Below are positions 1 to 7,502 of a stretch of DNA of 64,000 nucleotides, in pieces. Numbering within the stretch: position 1 is the first letter of the stretch; each line of letters starts with the position of its first letter. The position numbers and the translations under genes were made by a program. The notes beneath the pieces were generated by a model. It did not search any database and had not been told where the DNA came from. It worked only from the letters and a program-made list of their open reading frames with translations. This DNA is from Makana argininalis_B. Lineage in GTDB: Bacteria; Pseudomonadota; Gammaproteobacteria; Enterobacterales; Enterobacteriaceae. The DNA is taken from positions 186,001 to 250,000 of the forward strand of contig JBISJT010000001.1 of NCBI GenBank assembly GCA_044442785.1. Reading direction: 5' to 3'.

Positions 1-1
1 T

Positions 2-649
2 TTAAATAAAATAGGTCATAGTGGAACTTTAGATATATTAGCTACTGGAATGTTAGCATTATTTTTAGGTAAATCTACTAAATTTTCTAAATATATAATT
101 AATTCTGATAAAATTTATATAGTAAGTATAATTTTAGGAATTCGTACTGATACATATGATTATGAAGGAAATGTAATCAAAAAAAAAAAAATATATTTAC
201 ATGAATTTGAAATAAAAAATGCATTGAAAATATTTAATGGTACTTTAAATCAAATTCCACCAATGTTTTCATCAAAGAAATATAAAGGATATCCTTTATA
301 TAAATATGCAAGAAAAGGAATTAAAATTTTAAGAAATTGTAAAATAATTAAAATTTATTATATTAAATTTTTATATTTTAAATTTAATAAATTAATATTA
401 AAAATTTGTTGTTCTAAAGGAACCTATATAAGAAAATTTGTAGATGATTTAGGTTTATATTTGAATTGTGGTGCTTATGTATCAGAACTTCGTAGAATAA
501 AAATATCTAATTTTTCTTATAAAAAAATGTTTACTATAAAAGATATAAAAAATCTATTAAAAAATAAAAAAAAAAAATATGGACATGAAATTATTTTAGA
601 TAAATTAATTATTCCAATAAATAATTTATTTAAAAAAATAAATAAATAA
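2..649 (+). CDS. truB: tRNA pseudouridine(55) synthase TruB, 5' end outside the window
   Basis: TruB makes pseudouridine 55 in the T-loop of tRNAs. The frame is open from base 2, ahead of the first ATG at 50, so the gene starts before the window. The catalytic motif GHSGTLDILATG is at bases 14-49, with its nucleophilic Asp at 32-34. Downstream, KYARKGIKI and CSKGTYIRKFVDDLG match the family core. The protein ends at IPINNLFKKINK, about where E. coli TruB enters its C-terminal PUA domain, so roughly the last 75 residues are missing. The order truB-rpsO-pnp is as in E. coli. Identity is secure; loss of the PUA domain is seen by comparison with the remembered E. coli protein. Confidence 0.95.
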   Translation, partial: LNKIGHSGTLDILATGMLALFLGKSTKFSKYIINSDKIYIVSIILGIRTDTYDYEGNVIKKKKIYLHEFEIKNALKIFNGTLNQIPPMFSSKKYKGYPLYKYARKGIKILRNCKIIKIYYIKFLYFKFNKLILKICCSKGTYIRKFVDDLGLYLNCGAYVSELRRIKISNFSYKKMFTIKDIKNLLKNKKKKYGHEIILDKLIIPINNLFKKINK

Positions 650-819
650 ATATTTTTAAAATAAATATAATTTAAATTTATCAAATATAATTTATTTATA
701 ATAAAATTATTTATATAGTAATATATACACATTAAATCAATTATGATATAATTTTAATTAGTAATTAGAGATAATAAAAAAAAAATAAAATAATAAAAAA
801 ATTATTTGGAGAATTTATA

Positions 820-1089
820 ATGTCTCTAATAAATAAAGAAAAAAAAAAAATTATTAACAAATTTGGTGATAATAAAAAAAATACAGGATCTTCTGAAGTT
901 CAAATAGCTATTTTAACTTTCAATATAAATAAATTAAAAATTCATTTTATTAAAAATAAAAAAGATTATAGTAGTCGTAAAGGTTTATTGAAAATGGTAT
1001 CAAAAAGAAAACGTCTACTTAATTATATTAAAAATAAAAATTTATTAAATTATAATAATTTAATTAAACGTTTAAATTTACGTAGATAA
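820..1089 (+). CDS. rpsO: 30S ribosomal protein S15
   Basis: S15 is a primary binder of the 16S rRNA central domain and helps start assembly of the small-subunit platform. The 89-residue length equals that of E. coli S15. The motifs FGDNKKNTGSSEVQIAILT (residues 14-32) and the basic segment SRKGLLKMVSKRKRLL are diagnostic. GGAG sits 7 bases before the ATG. A GC-containing hairpin follows directly, as after E. coli rpsO, and separates it from pnp. No frameshift or unusual feature is visible. Confidence 0.98.
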   Translation: MSLINKEKKKIINKFGDNKKNTGSSEVQIAILTFNINKLKIHFIKNKKDYSSRKGLLKMVSKRKRLLNYIKNKNLLNYNNLIKRLNLRR

Positions 1090-1111
1090 AATATTTTTAT
1101 TAAAAAATCCT

Positions 1112-1145
1112 AAAAAGGGGTATGATTTTACCCCCCTTTTTAAAA
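1112..1145 (+). terminator. Rho-independent terminator after rpsO
   Basis: The stem AAAAAGGGGTA pairs with TACCCC..TTTTT around a short TGATTT loop, with two unpaired C residues on the 3' side. It starts 23 bases after the rpsO stop. The run of six C residues is exceptional in this A+T-rich intergenic DNA, which suggests selection for a stable stem. E. coli has a terminator at the same place between rpsO and pnp. Confidence 0.8.
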
Positions 1146-1330
1146 AAAAAAAATTAAATTAAATTTATGTATTAATTTAATTTAAATAAATAATATTTTT
1201 TAATATTAAATATCATTTATTTACTTTATTCAACATTTTTTATTAAATATTATTTTAATAATTTAAAATATTAAAACTATATTTATAATAATTTAAATGT
1301 AAATAATTTAAAAAAAGGAAAATATTATTT

Positions 1331-3418
1331 TTGAAAAAAATTATACATAAATTTAAATATGGAAATAAATCCGTAAAGTTAGAAACTGGTTATATAGCAA
1401 GACAATCAACATCTTCAGTTTTGTCAAGTATTGAAGATACAGTTGTTCTTGTTACAGTTGTATGTTCAAAAGAAGAAAACATAGTACAAAATTTTTTACC
1501 TCTTAATGTTAACTATCAAGAACGTTATTACGCTGTAGGAAAATTTCCAGGTAGTTTTTTTCGTAGAGAAGGTCGCCCAAATGAAAATGAAATAATAATT
1601 TCTAGACTTATTGATAGATCTATAAGACCTTTATTTCCTGAAAAATTTATGAATGAAATTCAAATTACTGCTACAGCTATTTCAGTAAATCCTAAAATTA
1701 ATCCTGATATTGTTGCTGTAATTGGTACATCAGCTGTTTTAAGTATATCAGGTATTCCATTTAAAGAACCTATAGGAATTTCTAGAATTGGTTATATAAA
1801 TAATAATTTTGTATTAAATCCTAATCATGATGATCTAATAAATAGTAATTTAAATTTAGTTATTTCTGGAACACAAAATTCTATTTTAATGATAGAATCA
1901 GAATCTGATTTATTAGATGAAAATAAAATTTTAAACGCTATAGAATTTGGTAATATTAGTCAAAATATTATTATAGAAAATATAAATTTATTTTCAAATT
2001 TAATTAAAGAAAAAAAATTTAAATATAACAATAAATTAGTAAATCATAATTTAATTAAAAAAATATCTAAATTATCAAAATTACAATTAAACAATGCATT
2101 TTTAATTAAAGAAAAAACAAAAAGAATAAATAAAATAAATTTAATTAAATATAAAATTAATAAAAAAATAATAAAAAAAAATAAAAATCTAGATGAAAAT
2201 CAAATTAATATTGAATTTGATTATTTTAAAAAAAGATTAATAAGAAATAAAATTTTATATGAAAGATTTCGTATTGATGGTAGAAAATTAAATAACATTA
2301 GAAAATTAAATGTTAAAATAGGTTTACTCCCCCGCACACATGGTTCTTCAATATTTACAAGAGGTGAAACTCAAGCATTAGTTACAGTAACGTTAGGAAC
2401 TGAAAGAGATGCACAAAATATTGATGAAATAACAGGTGATAGAATAGAAAGATTTTTATTACATTATAATTTTCCTTATTATTGTATAGGAGAAATAGGT
2501 GTAAATGGATCTCCTAAAAGAAGAGAAATTGGTCATGGTTGTTTAGCAAAAAAAGGAATTAAATATATAATGCCTTCTTTGGATGAATTTCCATATACTA
2601 TTCGTGTTGTATCAGAAATAACAGAATCTAATGGATCTTCCTCAATGGCATCAGTTTGTGGTTCTTCTTTAGCTTTAATGGATGCCGGAGTACCCATTAA
2701 ATCATCTATTGCTGGAATTTCTATTGGATTAATTAAAGAAGGTAATAAATTTATTATTTTAAATGATATTACAGGAGATGAAGATAATTTTGGAGATATG
2801 GATTTTAAAATTATTGGAAATGGTAAATATATTACAGCATTACAAATGGATATTAAAATACAAGGTATAAATATTAATATTGTAAAAAAATCTTTACAAC
2901 TAGGTAAAAAATCAATTTTAAATATTTTAAAATATATGGAAAAAAAAATTAAATATCCCAGAAATAATATTTCTAAATACGCACCAAGAATTCATACAAT
3001 AAAAATAAATCCAAATAAAATTAAAGATGTTATTGGTAAAGGTGGTTCAATAATTAAATCAATTACAGAAAAAACTGGAACCACAATAGAAATTGAAAAT
3101 TGCGGAAAAATAAAAATTTCATCAATAGACGAAAATAAAGCTATCAGAGCTATTAATATAATTAAACAAATAACTTCTGAAATAGAAGTTGGATGTATTT
3201 ATAATGGAAAAGTTACTCGTATAATGAATTTTGGTGCTTTTGTTAGTATAAATAACTATAGAGAAGGATTAGTTCATATTTCTCAAATTTCTAAAAAAAG
3301 AGTATATAAAGTAGATGATTACTTATCTATTTTTCAAGAAGTATTAGTGAAAGTTATAGACATTGATAATAATGGTAGAGTTAGATTGAGCATAAAAGAA
3401 GCTAATTCTTTTAATTAA
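1331..3418 (+). CDS. pnp: polyribonucleotide nucleotidyltransferase (PNPase)
   Basis: PNPase is a phosphorolytic 3'-5' exoribonuclease and, with RNase E and an RNA helicase, part of the RNA degradosome. The 695 residues contain two RNase PH domains. The first has FFRREGRPNENE and IDRSIRPLFP. The second has RTHGSSIFTRGETQALVTV and the catalytic region GDEDNFGDMDFK. A KH domain follows (VIGKGGSIIKSI), then an S1 domain (GKVTRIMNFGAFVSI). The acidic tail after S1 is slightly shorter than in E. coli. The start is TTG, with AAAGGA upstream; alignment to the E. coli N-terminus (VRKFQYGQ region) supports it. The 241-base leader ahead of it is A+T-rich with weak inverted repeats, perhaps a remnant of the RNase III-processed pnp leader. 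Confidence 0.97.
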   Translation: MKKIIHKFKYGNKSVKLETGYIARQSTSSVLSSIEDTVVLVTVVCSKEENIVQNFLPLNVNYQERYYAVGKFPGSFFRREGRPNENEIIISRLIDRSIRPLFPEKFMNEIQITATAISVNPKINPDIVAVIGTSAVLSISGIPFKEPIGISRIGYINNNFVLNPNHDDLINSNLNLVISGTQNSILMIESESDLLDENKILNAIEFGNISQNIIIENINLFSNLIKEKKFKYNNKLVNHNLIKKISKLSKLQLNNAFLIKEKTKRINKINLIKYKINKKIIKKNKNLDENQINIEFDYFKKRLIRNKILYERFRIDGRKLNNIRKLNVKIGLLPRTHGSSIFTRGETQALVTVTLGTERDAQNIDEITGDRIERFLLHYNFPYYCIGEIGVNGSPKRREIGHGCLAKKGIKYIMPSLDEFPYTIRVVSEITESNGSSSMASVCGSSLALMDAGVPIKSSIAGISIGLIKEGNKFIILNDITGDEDNFGDMDFKIIGNGKYITALQMDIKIQGININIVKKSLQLGKKSILNILKYMEKKIKYPRNNISKYAPRIHTIKINPNKIKDVIGKGGSIIKSITEKTGTTIEIENCGKIKISSIDENKAIRAINIIKQITSEIEVGCIYNGKVTRIMNFGAFVSINNYREGLVHISQISKKRVYKVDDYLSIFQEVLVKVIDIDNNGRVRLSIKEANSFN

Positions 3419-3452
3419 ACATAAAATTATTTAAATAAATATATTTTTTAAA

Positions 3453-3530
3453 AATTAATAATAAAATTTTATTAAATAAAATTTTATTATTAATTAAATA
3501 AATTAAATATCTAATCTAATTTATTTAATT
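3453..3530 (+). terminator. two overlapping hairpins downstream of pnp
   Basis: The first hairpin (3453-3495) has a 19-bp perfect stem and a 5-base loop. The second (3492-3530) has a 14-bp stem and an 11-base loop, and shares bases 3492-3495 with the first, so both cannot form fully at once. They lie 35-112 bases after the pnp stop and before the deaD leader. The position fits termination of pnp transcripts or protection from 3' exonucleases. No clean T tract follows the first hairpin. Confidence 0.5.
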
Positions 3531-3580
3531 TATTTTTAAATTTATTAAAAAAAAAATAAAAATTTTATTTAAAATAATTT

Positions 3581-3667
3581 TTTCACCGGTTCACAATGTT
3601 AGTGAAAAATAAATATTTTCACTGTAAGACATGTAGACTGGTCTATAATAAAAATGAGGCTTTAAAC
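3581..3667 (+). promoter_or_regulatory. structured 5' leader of deaD
   Basis: This stretch is much richer in G+C than any neighbouring intergenic DNA. It contains ACCGGTTCAC and the segment AGACATGTAGACTGGTCT. AGTGAAAA (3601-3608) pairs with TTTTCACT (3616-3623). The same GTGAA can instead pair with TTCAC copies at 3582-3586 and 3590-3594, so the folds are mutually exclusive. GAGG at 3656-3659 is the likely ribosome binding site. In E. coli, deaD has a long regulated leader and is cold-induced; a conserved control element here is an inference from composition and pairing. Confidence 0.55.
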
Positions 3668-5431
3668 ATGTCTAAAAATGAAATATCTTTTTATAATTTT
3701 GGTTTAAAAAATAATATTATTAAATCACTAAATGATTTAGGATATAAAAAACCATCACCAATACAAATTGATTGTATTCCATATTTATTATCAGGTCATG
3801 ATGTATTAGGCATAGCTCAAACTGGTAGTGGTAAAACAGCGGCTTTTGCTTTACCTTTAATTAATAAAATAAATTTATCTATTAAATATCCTCAAGTATT
3901 AGTTTTAACTCCTACTAGAGAATTAGCAATACAAGTTGGAAAAGCGTTTTTAGATTTTTCTAAATATATTAATTTAATTAAAATAGCTATTTTATATGGT
4001 GGTCAAAGTTATGATATACAATTCAAAGCATTAAAAAGAAAACCTCAAATTGTTTTTGGAACACCTGGTAGATTATTAGATCATTTAAAAAAAGGAACTT
4101 TAGATTTATCTAATCTTTCCGGTTTAGTATTAGATGAAGCAGATGAAATGCTTCGAATGGGTTTTATTGAAGATGTAGAAAAAATTTTATCAAAAATTCC
4201 TAAAATACACCAAACAGCTTTATTTTCAGCAACTATGCCTTTACCTATTAAACATATAGCTAATCGTTTTATGAATAAACCAAAAGAAATTAGAATAAAA
4301 TATAATATTAATACACGTCCAGATATATTACAAAATTATTGGAAAGCTAATAAAATTTATAAAAAAAAAGCACTTAATTATTTTTTAGAAATAGAAACTT
4401 TTGACGCTGCTATTGTATTTGTTAAAACAAAAAAATTAACCATAGAAATATCTAATTATCTTGAAAGCAAAGGATATAATAGTTCTGCATTAAATGGAGA
4501 TATGAATCAAAATATACGTGAAAAAACTTTAAATAATTTTAAAAAAGGCAATTTAGATATTTTAATAGCAACAGATGTTGCTGCCAGGGGTCTTGATGTA
4601 GATAGAATAAGTTTAGTAATTAATTATGATGTTCCACTTGATCCAGAATCCTATATTCATCGTATAGGAAGAACAGGTAGAGCTGGTAGAACTGGTAAAG
4701 CTATTTTATTTATAGAAAATAGAGAAATAAGATTTCTTAGAAATATAGAAAATTTTATTAAAATTAAAATAAAAGAAATAAAATTACCTAACGAAAAACA
4801 ATTAAGTTGTATAAGAATTACTAAATTTTCAGACAAAGTTAAAACTTATTTAAAAAATATAGATTTAAATTTATATTCTAATATTATTAATACAATTAAA
4901 AAAAACACAAATACAGATATAGAAACTTTATCTGCAATTTTATTAAAAATATCTGAAGAAAAAAAACCATTGATTGTTAAAAAATTTTCTTTTTCTCAAA
5001 AAAATAATAAATTAAAAATTAAAAATAAAATTTTAAAAAATAAAAAACAATACCTAAATAAATTTGATCTATTTAGTATAGATATTGGCATTAAAGATGG
5101 TGTTGAAGTTCGTCATATAGTTGGGGCTATTATTAATGAATTTAACATATATAGTAAATTTATAGGAAATATAAAATTATATAATTTTTATTCAATTGTT
5201 GAATTAAAAAAAAATATATCAAACAAAATATTTAATAAATTAAATAAAATTAAGATTTTAAATAAATTTATAAATATTAAATTATTAAAAAATACAAATT
5301 TAAATATTAGAGATAAAAAATTTAATATTCATAATATTATTAAAAAAAATAATAACAAAAATAAATTTAATTTTCAAAATAATAATAAAAATAATTATGC
5401 TAATAAAAATAAATATAAAAATAATAAATAA
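3668..5431 (+). CDS. deaD: DEAD-box ATP-dependent RNA helicase DeaD/CsdA
   Basis: DeaD unwinds RNA during ribosome assembly and mRNA decay, especially in the cold. All DEAD-box motifs are present: AQTGSGKT, PTRELA, GTPGR, DEADEM, SAT, LIATDVAARGLD and HRIGRTGRAGR. The C-terminal RNA-binding domain is recognisable at IGIKDGVEVRHIVGAI, followed by an Asn/Lys-rich tail replacing the Arg/Gly-rich tail of E. coli. The frame is open from 3596, but the start is placed at 3668: the protein then begins MSKNEISFYNFGL, matching the family N-terminus, with GAGG 8 bases before the ATG. The upstream in-frame part is the conserved leader. The last codons lie in a 45-bp inverted repeat. Confidence 0.96.
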   Translation: MSKNEISFYNFGLKNNIIKSLNDLGYKKPSPIQIDCIPYLLSGHDVLGIAQTGSGKTAAFALPLINKINLSIKYPQVLVLTPTRELAIQVGKAFLDFSKYINLIKIAILYGGQSYDIQFKALKRKPQIVFGTPGRLLDHLKKGTLDLSNLSGLVLDEADEMLRMGFIEDVEKILSKIPKIHQTALFSATMPLPIKHIANRFMNKPKEIRIKYNINTRPDILQNYWKANKIYKKKALNYFLEIETFDAAIVFVKTKKLTIEISNYLESKGYNSSALNGDMNQNIREKTLNNFKKGNLDILIATDVAARGLDVDRISLVINYDVPLDPESYIHRIGRTGRAGRTGKAILFIENREIRFLRNIENFIKIKIKEIKLPNEKQLSCIRITKFSDKVKTYLKNIDLNLYSNIINTIKKNTNTDIETLSAILLKISEEKKPLIVKKFSFSQKNNKLKIKNKILKNKKQYLNKFDLFSIDIGIKDGVEVRHIVGAIINEFNIYSKFIGNIKLYNFYSIVELKKNISNKIFNKLNKIKILNKFINIKLLKNTNLNIRDKKFNIHNIIKKNNNKNKFNFQNNNKNNYANKNKYKNNK

Positions 5432-5504
5432 TTTTAAAAATCTTAATATATCATATTAATGATATATTAAGATTTTTAAAATTATTTATTATTTTTATAT
5501 TTAT
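5409..5504. repeat. perfect 45-bp inverted repeat, 6-base loop, over the deaD 3' end
   Basis: Bases 5409-5453 are the exact reverse complement of 5460-5504, with TATTAA between. I checked the whole arm base by base. It covers the last seven deaD codons and stop codon (5429-5431) and lies 43 bases beyond the end of the convergent obgE gene. It could act as a bidirectional terminator for both. The perfect match over 45 bp is far longer than termination needs, and only two G/C pairs occur in the stem. Confidence 0.9.
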
Positions 5505-5510
5505 ATATTT

Positions 5511-5544
5511 AAAATAATTTAAAATAATTTAAAATAATTTAAAA
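5511..5544. repeat. tandem decamer repeat AAAATAATTT
   Basis: Three exact copies of AAAATAATTT (5511-5540) are followed by a partial fourth, ending two bases before the obgE stop codon at 5547. It probably arose by replication slippage in A+T-rich spacer DNA. No function is evident. Confidence 0.8.
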
Positions 5545-5546
5545 TC

Positions 5547-6554
5547 TTATTTTAAATTAATAATATATTTATATAAATCTAAACATAATTTTTTAGTATT
5601 TTTTTTGTTTATAGCAGATATTAAATAATATTTTTTATAAAAATTTAAAGATTTTGCTATTTTATTTGCAATACATGATATTTTTTTCTTTTCTAGTAAA
5701 TCAATTTTATTAAATACAAGCCATATAGGTTTATTGTATAAAATTGTACTATAATTCTTAATTTCATTTAAAATGATATTTGCATTTTCAACTGGATTAG
5801 ATTTATCTTCAGGATATATATCAACTATATGAATTAATATTTTACATTTTTCTAAATGTTTAAGGAAATTAATACCTAAACCTAAACCACAAGAAGATCC
5901 TTTTATAATGCCAGGTATATCAGCAATAATTAATCTTTTTTTTTTAAAAAATACAACACCTAAATTAGGTATTAATGTAGTAAATGGATAATTAGATATT
6001 TTTGTTTTTGATGCTGATACAGCTCTTAAAAATGAAGATTTACCAGCATTAGGTAATCCTAATATTCCTACATCTGCTAAAAATATTAATTTTAAATTTA
6101 AATGAATAATATTACCTGTTTTTCCCATTGTTCTCATTTTAGGATATCTGTTTACAGATGATTTGAATTTTGTATTACCTAATCCATGTTTTCCACCTTT
6201 TGATATTAAAAAAATTTGTTTATGATATGTAATATCACATATGATTTTATTATTATTAATATCTGTTACTCTTGTTCCTAATGGAATTTGAATAAAAATA
6301 TCTTTTCCATTTTTTCCAGTTTGATTATTTTTTTTTCCATTTTTTCCACATTGTGCATAAAATTTTTTTTTAAATTTTAAATTAATTAAATTTTTTAAAT
6401 TGTAATTTCCAATTAACCATACTTTTCCTCCATCGCCACCATTTCCTCCATTAGGTCCTCCTTTATTAATATATTTTTCTCTACGAAAACTAACACAACC
6501 ATTACCACCATTTCCAGATGATGTTGTAATATTACATTCATCAAAAAATTTCAT
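5547..6554 (-). CDS. obgE: ribosome-assembly GTPase ObgE/CgtA
   Basis: Obg is an essential GTPase that binds the 50S subunit during assembly and links it to nutritional state. The N-terminal glycine-rich Obg fold is clear (GNGGNGCVSFRREKY, GGPNGGNGGDGG). The G domain follows: G1 GLPNAGKS (about residues 166-173), the switch region NYPFTTL, G3 DIPGI and G4 NKIDLL. At 335 residues it is shorter than E. coli ObgE (about 390) and stops soon after the G domain, so the variable acidic C-terminal tail is gone. It is last in rplU-rpmA-obgE, the usual order. Confidence 0.96.
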   Translation of the reverse strand: MKFFDECNITTSSGNGGNGCVSFRREKYINKGGPNGGNGGDGGKVWLIGNYNLKNLINLKFKKKFYAQCGKNGKKNNQTGKNGKDIFIQIPLGTRVTDINNNKIICDITYHKQIFLISKGGKHGLGNTKFKSSVNRYPKMRTMGKTGNIIHLNLKLIFLADVGILGLPNAGKSSFLRAVSASKTKISNYPFTTLIPNLGVVFFKKKRLIIADIPGIIKGSSCGLGLGINFLKHLEKCKILIHIVDIYPEDKSNPVENANIILNEIKNYSTILYNKPIWLVFNKIDLLEKKKISCIANKIAKSLNFYKKYYLISAINKKNTKKLCLDLYKYIINLK

Positions 6555-6685
6555 AATTATTCTCTAAATTAAATATTTTTTATATTTAATATATTTTAAA
6601 TAAAAATAATTTATATATTTTTTTTAATAATATTTCAATTAAATAATAAAAAGATTACTAAAAAATAGTATATATTTTTATTTAA

Positions 6686-6940
6686 TTATTTAATTATATT
6701 GATAACTCTTTTTTTATTTACTCCTTTTATTTCAAATTTAACTTTACCATTTATTAAAGCAAATAAAGTGTGATCTTTACCACATCCAACATTAATTCCT
6801 GGATGAAATTGAGTTCCCCGTTGTCGTACAAGTATATTTCCAGATTTAACAATTTCACCTCCATATTTTTTTATACCTAAACGTTTACTATGTGAATCTC
6901 TACCATTTCTTGTAGATCCGCCTGCTTTTTTATGTGCCAT
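6686..6940 (-). CDS. rpmA: 50S ribosomal protein L27
   Basis: L27 lies near the peptidyl transferase centre, where its N-terminus contacts tRNA. The start MAHKKAGGSTRNGRDS and the core GNILVRQRGTQFHPG are diagnostic. The length of 84 residues is normal for proteobacteria. It lies 14 bases after rplU and is surely co-transcribed with it. An AGGGA-type ribosome binding site (ggtccctta on the + strand) precedes the start. Confidence 0.98.
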   Translation of the reverse strand: MAHKKAGGSTRNGRDSHSKRLGIKKYGGEIVKSGNILVRQRGTQFHPGINVGCGKDHTLFALINGKVKFEIKGVNKKRVINIIK

Positions 6941-6954
6941 ATTGGTCCCTTATT

Positions 6955-7266
6955 TTAATATTTTATATTTGTTATTACTAAATTAGTAAGCCATTGTCTA
7001 TGACCTTGTTTTTTACGAAAATGTTTACGACGTTTAAATTTTATAATAATAATTTTTTTATTACGAAAATGTGATATTATTTTTGCTGTAATTTTTACAT
7101 TTTCTAAAAATGGATTACCTAAATAAATTTTATTATTATCGAAAATCATTAATACTTTTGAAAATTCAATTATATTATTCGGTTCATAATTAATCTTTTC
7201 CATTATTATATTTTGTCCTTTAATCACTTTATATTGTTTACCACAACTCTGAAAAACTGCGTACAT
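6955..7266 (-). CDS. rplU: 50S ribosomal protein L21
   Basis: L21 binds 23S rRNA and is needed for L20-dependent assembly. It starts MYAVFQSCGKQYKVIKGQ and carries the strongly conserved KIIIIKFKRRKHFRKKQGHRQ segment near residues 73-93. At 103 residues it equals E. coli L21. It is the first gene of the minus-strand trio with rpmA and obgE. Its promoter must lie in the 236-base divergent spacer shared with dnaK. Confidence 0.97.
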   Translation of the reverse strand: MYAVFQSCGKQYKVIKGQNIIMEKINYEPNNIIEFSKVLMIFDNNKIYLGNPFLENVKITAKIISHFRNKKIIIIKFKRRKHFRKKQGHRQWLTNLVITNIKY

Positions 7267-7427
7267 AAATCACCAATTTAATAATGAAATTAATATTTTT
7301 AAAATATAATAAATAATTATATTATAATATAATATATACTTTATTTATTAAAATTTGTTAATATATTAATTAAATTAATATAAATTAAATTTGTGTATTA
7401 ATTAAATAATTAAATTTATTTTATAAA

Positions 7428-7455
7428 CTTGAAAAGTGAATTTTTGTCCTCATAT
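7428..7455 (+). promoter_or_regulatory. sigma-32 (RpoH) heat-shock promoter of dnaK
   Basis: CTTGAAA at 7428-7434 and CCTCATAT at 7448-7455, separated by 13 bases, closely match the sigma-32 consensus (CTTGAAA, 13-15 bases, CCCCATNT). It lies 48 bases before the dnaK start, as expected for the heat-shock promoter of dnaKJ. The sigma factor gene rpoH is itself in this window (33226-34098). Confidence 0.85.
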
Positions 7456-7502
7456 TTAAGTATATAGGTAATATATTTAATTATTAAAATTAAAGGTTAA
7501 AT

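Noticed and set aside
517..732. 71-codon minus-strand ORF over the truB 3' end
   Set aside because: Tyr/Phe/Ile/Asn-only composition opposite a real gene; typical A/T shadow ORF.
3596..3667. N-terminal 24-residue extension of DeaD from the ATG-like open frame at 3596
   Set aside because: The extension (HCKTCRLVY...) matches nothing in the family; MSKNEISFYNFGL at 3668 fits the family start and has a good GAGG. The Cys pairs are a by-product of the structured leader.
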